DNA of 64,000 nucleotides from positions 14,639,542 through 14,703,541 of the forward strand of contig CM055747.1 in NCBI GenBank assembly GCA_029465975.1, given 5' to 3'. The notes under the pieces are model-generated. The model saw only the letters and a list, made by a program, of their open reading frames with translations, made no database searches and had not been told where the DNA came from. Both the position numbers and the translations under genes were made by a program. The DNA is from Dallia pectoralis (Eukaryota; Chordata; Actinopteri; Esociformes; Umbridae). How positions within the stretch are numbered: position 1 is the first letter of the stretch; every line of letters starts with the position of its first letter. Positions 41,001-52,200 of the stretch are shown in pieces.

Positions 41001-44000
41001 AAGGTCTGTGATCTCTGGACACTCACTGCTTAGCGATGTTGACATGGACCCCAAGAGTGAGACTCAACCATTTGTAGGTGACCTGTTTGAACCAAAGCAA
41101 AGCCATGTTTTCTGTGAATAATGATAACGGTAGATAGATATGCATATGTCATAGTTTATGTAACTCGGAAGACTGGTTTAGGTATGCAGATGAGTCGTTC
41201 CTAATCCAAGCATGTACCGTAGCATACACAAAATGTGGAGACTACATTATAGCAAGGACAACATATTATACATTTGTAAATGACAAGAGATGACTGCAAT
41301 AGTAAGCATGAAAATAGCTCATTATGTTATATCTGGTTACATAGCTAGTAGATGTGTACACATGATATATCTGGTTACATAGCTAGTAGATGTGTACACA
41401 TGTTATATCTGGTTACATAGCTAGTAGATGTGTACACATGTTATATCTGGTTACATAGCTAGTAGATGTGTACACATGTTATATCTGGTTAAATAGCTAG
41501 TAGATGTGTACACATGTTATATCTGGTTACATAGCTAGTAGTAGTAGTCAGTCGCTCATTTCATAACACATAAATACATTCACAGATACACTAGCTCATG
41601 TCATAACGCATAAATACATTCACAGATACACTAGCTCATGTCATAACACATAAAGACATTCACAGATACACTAGCTCATGTCATAACACATAAAGACATT
41701 CACAGATACACTAGCTCATGTCATAACGCATAAATACATTCACAGATACACTAGCTCATGTCATAACACATAAAGACATTCACAGATACACTAGCTCATG
41801 TCATAACGCATAAATACATTCACAGATACACTAGCTCATGTCATAACACATAAAGACATTCACAGATACACTAGCTCATGTCATAACGCATAAATACATT
41901 CACAGATACACTAGCTCATGTCATAACACATAAAGACATTCACAGATACACTAGCTCATGTCATAACACAGAAATACATTCACAGATACACTAGCTCATG
42001 TCATAACACATAAAGACATTCACAGATACACTAGCTCATGCCAGAACACATAAATACATTCAGATACACTAGCTCATGTCATAACGCATAAGTACATTCA
42101 CAGATACACCAGCTCATGCCATAAAGGTAAATACATTCACAGATACACTAGCTCATGTCATAACACATAAATACATTCACAGATACACTAGCTCATGCCA
42201 TAACACATAAATACATTCACAGATACACTAGCTCATGTCATAACACATAAAGACATTCACAGATACACTAGCTCATGTCATAACACATAAAGACATTCAC
42301 AGATACACTAGCTCATGTCATAACGCATAAATACATTCACAGATACACTAGCTCATGTCATAACACATAAAGACATTCACAGATACACTAGCTCATGCCA
42401 GAACGCATAAATACATTCACAGATACACTAGCTCATGCCATAACGCATAAATACATTCACAGATACACTAGCTCATGTCATAACACATAAAGACATTCAC
42501 AGATACACTAGCTCATGTCATAACGCATAAATACATTCACAGATACACTAGCTCATGTCATAACACATAAAGACATTCACAGATACACTAGCTCATGCCA
42601 GAACGCATAAATACATTCACAGATACACTAGCTCATGCCATAAAAGGTAAATACATTCACAGATACACTAGCTCATGTCATAACGCATAAATACATTCAC
42701 AGATACACTAGCTCATGCCATAACACATAAATACATTCACAGATACACTAGCTCATGTCATAACACATAAATACATTCACAGATACACTAGCTCATGTCA
42801 TAACGCATAAATACATTCACAGATACACTAGCTTATGTCATAACGCATAAATACATTCACAGATACACTAGCTCATGTCATAACACATAAAGACATTCAC
42901 AGATACACTAGCTCATGCCAGAACGCATAAATACATTCACAGATACACTAGCTCATGTCATAACACATAAAGACATTCACAGATACACTAGCTCATGCCA
43001 TAACACATAAATACATTCACAGATACACTAGCTCATGTCATAACGCATAAATACATTCACAGATACACTAGCTCATGTCATAACACATAAATACATTCAC
43101 AGATACACTAGCTCATGTCATAACACATAAAGACATTCACAGATACACTAGCTCATGTCATAACACATAAAGACATTCACAGATACACTAGCTCATGTCA
43201 TAACACATAAATACATTCACAGATACACTAGCTCATGTCATAACGCATAAATACATTCACAGATACACTAGCTCATGTCATAACACATAAAGACATTCAC
43301 AGATACACTAGCTCATGTCATAACACATAAAGACATTCACAGATACACTAGCTCATGTCATAACGCATAAATACATTCACAGATACACTAGCTCATGTCA
43401 TAACACATAAAGACATTCACAGATACACTAGCTCATGTCATAACGCATAAATACATTCACAGATACACTAGCTCATGTCATAACACATAAAGACATTCAC
43501 AGATACACTAGCTCATGTCATAACACAGAAATACATTCACAGATACACTAGCTCATGTCATAACACATAAAGACATTCACAGATACACTAGCTCATGCCA
43601 GAACACATAAATACATTCAGATACACTAGCTCATGTCATAACGCATAAGTACATTCACAGATACACCAGCTCATGCCATAAAAGGTAAATACATTCACAG
43701 ATACACTAGCTCATGTCATAACACATAAATACATTCACAGATACACTAGCTCATGCCATAACACATAAATACATTCACAGATACACTAGCTCATGTCATA
43801 ACACATAAAGACATTCACAGATACACTAGCTCATGTCATAACACATAAAGACATTCACAGATACACTAGCTCATGTCATAACGCATAAATACATTCACAG
43901 ATACACTAGCTCATGTCATAACACATAAAGACATTCACAGATACACTAGCTCATGCCAGAACGCATAAATACATTCACAGATACACTAGCTCATGCCATA

Positions 44001-45045
44001 AAAGGTAAATACATTCACAGATACACTAGCTCATGTCATAACGCATAAATACATTCACAGATACACTAGCTCATGCCATAACACATAAATACATTCACAG
44101 ATACACTAGCTCATGTCATAACACATAAATACATTCACAGATACACTAGCTCATGTCATAACGCATAAATACATTCACAGATACACTAGCTTATGTCATA
44201 ACGCATAAATACATTCACAGATACACTAGCTCATGTCATAACACATAAAGACATTCACAGATACACTAGCTCATGCCAGAACGCATAAATACATTCACAG
44301 ATACACTAGCTCATGTCATAACACATAAAGACATTCACAGATACACTAGCTCATGCCATAACACATAAATACATTCACAGATACACTAGCTCATGTCATA
44401 ACGCATAAATACATTCACAGATACACTAGCTCATGTCATAACACATAAATACATTCACAGATACACTAGCTCATGTCATAACACATAAAGACATTCACAG
44501 ATACACTAGCTCATGTCATAACACATAAAGACATTCACAGATACACTAGCTCATGTCATAACACATAAATACATTCACAGATACACTAGCTCATGTCATA
44601 ACGCATAAATACATTCACAGATACACTAGCTCATGTCATAACACATAAAGACATTCACAGATACACTAGCTCATGTCATAACGCATAAATACATTCACAG
44701 ATACACTAGCTCATGTCATAACACATAAAGACATTCACAGATACACTAGCTCATGTCATAACACATAAAGACATTCACAGATACACTAGCTCATGTCATA
44801 ACACATAAATACATTCACAGATACACTAGCTCATGTCATAACGCATAAATACATTCACAGATTCAGTACTACTAGTACTATTTGCTTATTGGATGGTCCC
44901 GTCACATTATCTATCTAGTACGTAGTTCAAGTAGATATCTATTGACCACAGACACAGAAAAACAAACTCGATTACTAAACAGACTTACAATTTTATTGTG
45001 ATCGTTGACATATTCATCAATATTATCCAAATATAATTCATCCAT
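32065..45045 (-). CDS. pold3: DNA polymerase delta subunit 3 (p66), complete, 12 coding exons
   Basis: Exons, 5' to 3': 44989-45045, 41027-41082, 40837-40936, 39860-39899, 39626-39758, 38335-38581, 38158-38221, 37784-37934, 36176-36276, 35871-35971, 35672-35753, 32065-32264. All phases agree and give 443 codons (human 466). The start MDELYLDNIDEYV matches the family start. The winged-helix N-terminal region that binds the B-subunit follows (TYKWLSLTLGVHVN, LHATYLVSGKF, VSVHVYSVQKA, LKDSGPLYSTDYD). Then come KGIMGMFASK, a basic NLS-like KKKRRRIK, KRRRVLK, and a C-terminal PIP box in QASIMGFFQKK (Q-x2-I-x2-FF) that binds PCNA. The product is a scaffold of DNA polymerase delta needed for processive lagging-strand synthesis and break-induced replication. 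Exon 8 has a poor acceptor; an earlier AG would cause a stop. Ten of eleven introns are short or array-filled; arrays make up most of the gene. It is convergent with chrdl2, as in human. Confidence 0.95.
32395..35671. repeat. 35 bp minisatellite of duplicated pold3 exon 11 / intron 11 junctions, about 94 copies
   Basis: On the minus strand pold3 exon 11 ends ...gatgatgaaggatgcatgg/gtaactattg. Every 35 bp unit of the array repeats these 19 exonic bases plus the donor and about ten more intron bases. Variants are cat/tat at the atgcat position, gta/ata, and an occasional extra tta. The array is contiguous with the real junction at 35671/35672 and fills nearly all of intron 11. Confidence 0.96.
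35998..36135. repeat. 16 bp GC-rich repeat, about 8 copies, pold3 intron 9
   Basis: Units of taacggccgggtcgtg, the second half with cgagtcg. It begins about 40 bases after the exon 9 donor on the minus strand. Confidence 0.93.
36484..37328. repeat. 14 bp minisatellite, about 60 copies, pold3 intron 8
   Basis: Units of cgtagcctgcatat with ctgtat and ccctgtat variants. Read with the gene each unit contains tgcag/gct, an acceptor look-alike, but no exonic sequence. The open minus-strand frames (up to 249 codons) are artefacts. Confidence 0.95.
37443..37783. repeat. 85 bp repeat, 4 copies, duplicating the pold3 exon 8 donor region
   Basis: The real junction reads (minus strand) gatatcagaag/gtatgaac at 37784/37783. 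Copies start at about 37443, 37528, 37613 and 37698. Two keep gacatcagaag/gtatga, two have decayed to gatattagaaa/gtatga. Confidence 0.92.
38600..39203. repeat. 32 bp minisatellite, about 18 copies, pold3 intron 5
   Basis: Units of gtttacatgtgaagaacaag plus ctaccttaatat. The outer copies at both ends have catgagcctcgtgaag instead of catgtgaag. It ends about 25 bases upstream (in gene sense) of the exon 6 acceptor. Confidence 0.95.
39204..39615. repeat. 55-60 bp repeat, about 7 copies, pold3 intron 5
   Basis: Units contain cagtttcagtgtgacatgtg, taaatatttcacaccaattc and ccaactccagtgtga. It begins about 10 bases after the exon 5 donor (gene sense), directly beside the 32 bp array. Confidence 0.93.
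39985..40782. repeat. 18-22 bp GT-rich minisatellite, about 42 copies, pold3 intron 3
   Basis: Units of aggagcaggtgtgtgtgt with variable gt number and occasional gtgactgt inserts. Open frames of up to 363 codons across it (Pro-Ala-Pro-Thr-His type) are artefacts. Confidence 0.95.
41328..41540. repeat. 38 bp repeat, about 5.5 copies, pold3 intron 1
   Basis: Units contain tatctggttacatagctagt followed by agatgtgtacacatgt. Confidence 0.93.
41558..44862. repeat. 40 bp minisatellite with 1.4-1.6 kb duplicated blocks, pold3 intron 1
   Basis: About 82 units containing cattcacagatacactagct, then catgtcataacacataaata. Variants (acgcataaat, cacataaag, ccagaac, ccataaaaggtaaat, gcttatg) recur in the same order. 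The variant ccagaac...cattcagatac occurs at 42041 and 43598 (1557 bp apart), and gcttatg at 42831 and 44189 (1358 bp apart). The second block lacks five units, giving the 199 bp difference. Confidence 0.96.
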
Positions 45046-45083
45046 TATGATGCTGCTAGTCGACAGCTCCTTTACGGTTTTGG

Positions 45084-45190
45084 TTTCACGCGGGAAACCT
45101 GGGACGACTGTGACGTCGCTTTATTTACTTCCGGTCATGTGCGTTAAGGCTTCCGGTCATGTGCATTAAGGCTTCCGGTCATGTACGTTA
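45084..45190 (-). promoter_or_regulatory. pold3 promoter: E2F, CRE and triplicated ETS/E-box element
   Basis: Within 150 bases upstream of the pold3 start codon are tttcacgcgggaaa (45084-45097, E2F-like, fits an S-phase gene), tgacgtc (45111-45117, CRE-like) and three 22 bp repeats from 45128 to about 45190. Each repeat has ttccggtcatgtgcgttaag: an ETS core (ccggaa on the other strand) and a catgtg E-box. These are motif matches only. Confidence 0.55.
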
Positions 45191-46212
45191 GGGCTGGATA
45201 AGCATTATGTGTTCAGTCTATGCTAATATTATAATGCTAATAACGTAGAAAAGAGCCTTCACCCGTGAAATGGACTGTCTTCAAACAGTAAATATGCATT
45301 ATCTTAATTCAGAAACCCATTTGCAAGGTTCACCCACTTGTTCAACATTGAATTATGTAAATTGAACTACCAGAGGTGTTCAACTTTCCCCTTACTGACC
45401 TGTAGCCATGCCATGTCTTTATGTAGGTATGTGACAAAAAAATCAATACTAAAAAATTCATATATAATCATAACCATATGATAGATAATAAAAATACCTT
45501 TACAATGTTTTTTAAATGATTAAAATCGGATAATTATTAAGAAAGTTATGGAATTTTTAAATTCGGAAATTAGGGGTCATTTTTGTACCTAATTAAAACA
45601 ATAGCACAATGAGAAACTGTGACCTCTTCCGCTTGACCAAGCACTTCAAAATATCATATTTTCCTCATTTCTTGGTCTATTTGTATAATTCAAACACACA
45701 GTGTAGGTAATAAAAAGCCCAACAAGAAAAGTATATATATAAAAAATATTGCAGATTCTGCTCTTGACAACAACGTCACTTGCAGGTCGTAAAAAAAAAC
45801 ACATGCGAATATTACAATCAATCCCAAACTTCACGTAATTCAAGTAAAATGTATATTCTATCAAAAGTATTGGGGCGGATTTTGATGCCAAACACGAGAG
45901 AAATTCTGCCGTGGGAACAAAGCGCTCGTGCTTATAGGTCAGTTTTTCACATACCTACTTTATGTATTCCAAAAATGGCACACCTCATTAAACTTCCTAG
46001 CTAATTATCAAGTTCTCAATTAGTTCTACAAAACTGTAAAATGTATTGGGGTACCTGAAGTGAAGGTCGAAAATCTGTACTCGTGGCAGACATGCTTTTA
46101 ATTACAGTTGTAATATGTGGATGAAATAAGTTGTAATATTTCCTTTAATCCTAAAAGTAATTAGTTGATCTCTTTACATGATTTACTTCAACAAATAACC
46201 TTTAGTTATTGT
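45191..46212. other. pold3/xrra1 intergenic, no gene recognised
   Basis: AT-rich, with small unsupported frames on both strands at 45646-46004. No domain, repeat or RNA feature is evident. Confidence 0.5.
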
Positions 46213-46218
46213 TTTATT
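46213..46218 (-). terminator. Polyadenylation signal of xrra1
   Basis: AATAAA on the minus strand 37 bases after the xrra1 stop codon. Confidence 0.6.
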
Positions 46219-46254
46219 TTTATATTTCACATCATTGACTGAGTTCATAAATAT

Positions 46255-49200
46255 TCAATCCTGGCCTGAAATGGTCTGGAATTCAAATTGTGTCGCCTGT
46301 TCCACTGCTTGTGTGTAAATCATCTTGTACTTTTTCTTCATATCCATCAGCAAAGTCAAAGCCTCTTCATTCTCCTCCTTGGAAACTCCTTTTCCCTTCA
46401 ATACGCTGCCTGTAAAATAACAGGAGTACATATTCAACATGTAAAATGACAAACAGTAGAAATTCAATTCCCATGTCATTTTCCCGACATTTAAAAGAGG
46501 TTTAGTACTCAGTGGGATTTTTCTGATAGCTTTCCTCTCCTTCATTTGATTGAGCATCTCTTCAACTCTCTCCTCTCTATGCTTTTTTGGGCGCGGACCT
46601 GGACGATGTTCAACCTGAGAATTAAAGGTGGTGAATTCATTGTTGTATATCGATGAATGACACAAATCAACCATTCTTACTGTGTGGTATGTTGACATTC
46701 ACCCTTTTCTCCTGATGTGTGTATGGCTTCTGGATGCAGTCAACATTAGGTATTGAATCTCTGTAAACTAGGAGGGTATTGAGTGTTTGTTTCAGCATTC
46801 TCACAGTATGTTGTATTCCTGTAGGACACATATGAATGCATGACTTTAATTGGGGTAGCATTGAACTTGCACAAAATAGCTTTGGCTCTTCTACTAATGA
46901 GCTCACCATGCTCCACCATGTCTGGATCGGGTTCAGCATCTAAGAGCAATTCAAAGCCTTTGAGCTTTTCTGGAATTACATTTTTCTCAAACTCTTTGAC
47001 TCCATATTTGTCCGATAGGAGATGGTTCTCAGATGCATACTGTACATCTGTCACCTGAGAATATAAAGAGTGAACTATTAGCCTCATTCCATCACACTGT
47101 CCTTAGAAAAATAAATAACTACACCCCTAAGCATCGTGAACGAGTCTGTGTAAACAACCTGTGTCACAAAAAAAGGTGCTTCCATTTTGACGGTATCATC
47201 TGAAGACTCTACTGCAGCGTCTGCTGCTCTTATGGACTCCTGTTCTTTTGCATGATCATTTGATTGTGAAGAACAGCACGTTTTGTTTGTTGACATGCCC
47301 TCTGGTAAGAAAAGACATTTAGCGTGTTTTTCTTCACAAGGGCAGGAGTCGTGTTTGGCAGGAGTACAAGGAGTCTCAAGGAGTCTTAATAAAGAAACCC
47401 TTGGTATCTTTGAAATAGTGGTTTCAATCTGAAGAGAAAGTGAAACATAAATGTTTCAGTATTACAAGTTATTCTCCATTTGGTGTAAATGATAACACGT
47501 GAGATTTTAATAATATTAAAATAATGTGCGGTGAAATATGTGCAGGCAATTGTCGAATTGTCCTAAATGAGGAATAGAAATATGTGCATTCAAACCTTCC
47601 ACTTGGAGTCAATAGGAAACATCATGAGGGGCTTTATAACTGCTGATGGCTTGTTCCTCCTAATGTGAATACCCAACCTCTCCTGGAGGAAGTATGTCAG
47701 CAAAGGTGGATCACCTGGACACAAATACACTGATACGTTTAATTGATGTCTGGGCTCATACTGGAACTGATTTCCAATATGTCAAATTCACAGACAATGA
47801 TTGTTTCACATTAGTAAAGAGTTAACCTACCACTTCGCTGTGTGGTAAGAGGGTTGGAGTGAATGACTACCTCTCTGAGCATAGGAAACAGGGCCAGAGA
47901 CAACAGAGCTTCTTCCTCGACTATCTGGAGGCAATAATGAGACACAAGTGACTTCACTGACATACGGCCTAGGCTTCCGAAAACACTGTATACCCAGTCT
48001 ATATACACACCTTATTATCAGACAGAAAACACTGTATACCCAGTCTATACAAACCTTACTACTATACAGAAAACACTGTATACCCAGTCTATACAAACCT
48101 TACTACTATACAGAAAACACTGTATACCCAGTCTATACAAACCTTACTACTATACAGAAAACACTGTATACCCAGTCTATACAAACCTTACTACTATACA
48201 GAAAACACTGTATACCCAGTCTATACAAACCTTACTACTATACAGGAAACACTGTATACCCAGTCTATACAAACCTTACTACTATACAGAAAACACTGTA
48301 TACCCAGTCTATACAAACCTTATTATCAGACAGAAAACACTGTATAGCCAGTCTATATACAAACCTTACTACTATACAGAAAACACTGTATACCCAGTCT
48401 ATACAAACCTTATTATCAGACAGAAAACACTGTATAGCCAGTCTATATACAAACCTTACTACTATACAGAAAACACTGTATACCCAGTCTATACAAACCT
48501 TATTATCAGACAGAAAACACTGTATAGCCAGTCTATATACAAACCTTACTACTATACAGAAAACACTGTATACCCAGTCTATACAAACCTTATTATCAGA
48601 CAGAAAACACTGTATAGCCAGTCTATATACAAACCTTACTACTATACAGAAAACACTGTATACCCAGTCTATATACAAACCTTATTATCAGCCAGATTGA
48701 GGAAACCAAGCTCTGGTAGGGGCAACGTGTCGGCTCTGGAAAATTCCTCTTCATCTTCAGTCTCAAGGGAAATGTGAGTTGGGTAATGGGTTTTGGATTG
48801 AACACACATAATATAAAAAACTCTGAAGTGCAAACAGTACCAACTGTGGTTTTTCCTCCTAGTGCATGAAGAAGTAGCAAAAATATGCAATCGAAGTGAA
48901 CAAAATAGCATTGTACCTCTATACAGTTCTTGACAGTCTGATGCAGGTGTTCTGTAATATCAGAGTTAGCTGGATATAATAAAAATACACATCGCATTAA
49001 TATCACACTCAAATTTGTATTTAAGTAAAATGCATTTAAATAAAATGTATATACCAACCGTTCATGAAGTTTGTGTCTAAATCGTCAAAGACACAATGAT
49101 TCCAGATTTCATGTTGTTTGTCAGACTCATGTTGATAATATCTCTTCGGTTGCAGACTCTTTGGCAAAACCTCTGGTATTTCTGAGATGTGGTTTCCCTG

Positions 49201-52200
49201 CAGGTTTAAATGCTGTAGTCTAAAATGGACAATGACATTATCATGGTAATTTACAGATTGATACAAATACAGAAGTCAGTGAGCATCATGGTATGGTACG
49301 TTTTCTTTCATTTAAGATATCGTAGACCAATAATACTGTTCTGACTGACCTTCTCAGGTTAGCTATCGTAGACCAATAATACTGTTCTGACTGACCTTCT
49401 CAGGTTAGCTATCGTAGACCAATAATACTGTTCTGACTGACCTTCTCAGGTTAGCTATCGTAGACCAATAATACTGTTCTGACTGACCTTCTCAGGTTAG
49501 CTATCGTAGACCAATAATACTGTACTGACTGACCTTCTCAGGTTAGCTATCGTAGACCAATAATACTGTTCTGACTGACCTTCTCAGGTTAGCTATCGTA
49601 GACCAATAATACTGTTCTGACTGACCTTCTCAGGTTAGCTATCGTAGACCAATAATACTGTTCTGACTGACCTTCTCAGGTTAGCTATCGTAGACCAATA
49701 ATACTGTTCTGACTGACCTTCTCAGGTTAGCTATCGTAGACCAATAATACTGTTCTGACTGACCTTCTCAGGTTAGCTATCGTAGACCAATAATACTGTT
49801 CTGACTGACCTTCTCAGGTTAGCTATCGTAGACCAATAATACTGTTCTGACTGACCTTCTCAGGTTAGCTATCGTAGACCAATAATACTGTACTGACTGA
49901 CCTTCTCAGGTTAGCTATCGTAGACCAATAATACTGTTCTGACTGACCTTCTCAGGTTAGCTATCGTAGACCAATAATACTGTACTGACTGACCTTCTCA
50001 GGTTAGCTATCGTAGACCAATAATACGGTTCTGACTGACCTTCTCAGGTTAGCTATCGTAGACCAATAATACTGTTCTGACTGACCTTCTCAGGTTAGCT
50101 AGACTGCTGAAGACACCAGAGGTCAGCTTGTTGTCATCTAGCATCAGCACTTCAAGACGTTGGAATCCCATGTCATTATCCTTAGTCCTATTCAATTTAA
50201 TAGGAGTCCATTAATTGCTTATTACGGTCATTGATTTGAATGACATTATTTATTTTTTGTACTTTAATTATAAGATATGACATTGTATAAAAAAATCTTT
50301 ACAAATCTGTGTTTAACAAATGAATGTATAATTTAGCCATTTAAAGTATGTTGCACAGACATTTTGTGGAAAGCTTGAAAATAGTTTTTTCTTTATCATC
50401 ATACAGCCACCTAGTGGAAAGTACAGTACAACACCATACAAAAGACAAATCATAACAACCATAATTAAATCATGTGATTAAGCATGAGCCAAAACATTAT
50501 GACCATCTGTCTAATGTGATGTAGGTAATGAGCCAAAACATTATGACCACCTGTCTAATGTGATGTAGGTAATGAGCCAAAACATTATGACCACCTGTCT
50601 AATGTGATGTAGGTAATGAGCCAAAACATTATGACCACCTGTCTAATATGATGTAGGTAATGAGCCAAAACATTATGACCACCTGTCTAATGTGTTGTAG
50701 GTAATGAGCCAAAACATTATGACCACCTGTCTAATGTGATGTAGGTAATGAGCCAAAACATTATGACCATCGGTCTAATGTGATGTAGGTAATGAGCCAA
50801 AACATTACGACCACCTGTCTAATGTGATGTAGGTAATGAGACAAAACATTATGACCACCTGTCTAATGTGATGTAGGTAATGAGCCAAAACATTATGACC
50901 ACCTGTCTAATATGATATATGTAATGAGCCAAAACATTATGACCACCTGTCTAATGTGATGTAGGTAATGAGCCAAAACATTATGACCACCTGTCTAATA
51001 TGATATATGTAATGAGCCAAAACATTATGACCACCTGTCTAATATGATATATGTAATGAGCCAAAACATTATGACCACCTGTCTAATGTGATGTAGGTAA
51101 TGAGCCAAAACATTATGACCACCTGTCTAATGTGATGTAGGTAATGAGCCAAAACATTATGACCACCTGTCTAATATGATATATGTAATGAGCCAAAACA
51201 TTATGACCACCTGTCTAATGTGATGTAGGTAATGAGCCAAAACATTATGACCACCTGTCTAATATGATATATGTAATGAGCCAAAACATTATGACCACCT
51301 GTCTAATATGATATATGTAATGAGCCAAAACATTATGACCACCTGTCTAATGTGATGTAGGTAATGAGCCAAAACATTATGACCACCTGTCTAATGTGAT
51401 GTAGGTAATGAGCCAAAACATTATGACCACCTGTCTAATATGATATATGTAATGAGCCAAAACATTATGACCACCTGTCTAATGTGATGTAGGTAATGAG
51501 CCAAAACATTATGACCACCTGTCTAATATGATATATGTAATGAGCCAAAACATTATGACCACCTGTCTAATATGATATATGTAATGAGCCAAAACATTAT
51601 GACCACCTGTCTAATGTGATGTAGGTAATGAGCCAAAACATTATGACCACCTGTCTAATGTGATGTGGGTAATGAGCCAAAACATTATGACCACCTGTCT
51701 AATGTGATGTAGGTAATGAGCCAAAACATTATGACCTCCTGTCTAATGTGATGTAGGTAATGAGCCAAAACATTATGACCACCTGTCTAATGTGATGTGG
51801 GTAATGAGCCAAAACATTATGACCACCTGTCTAATATGATATATGTAATGAGCCAAAACATTATGACCTCCTGTCTAATGTGATGTAGGTAATGAGCCAA
51901 AACATTATGACCACCTGTCTAATGTGATGTAGGTATTGAGCCAAAACATTATGACCACCTGTCTAATGTGATGTAGGTAATGAGCCAAAACATTATGACC
52001 CCCTGTCTAATATGATATATGTAATGAGCCAAAACATTATGACCACCTGTCTAATGTGATGTAGGTAATGAGCCAAAACATTATGACCACCTGTCTAATA
52101 TGATATATGTAATCTCATCTCATCTTCAACCGCTTATCCGGGGTCGGGTCGCGGGGGTAGCAGCTCTAGCAGGGGACCCCAAACTTCCCTTTCCCGGGCA

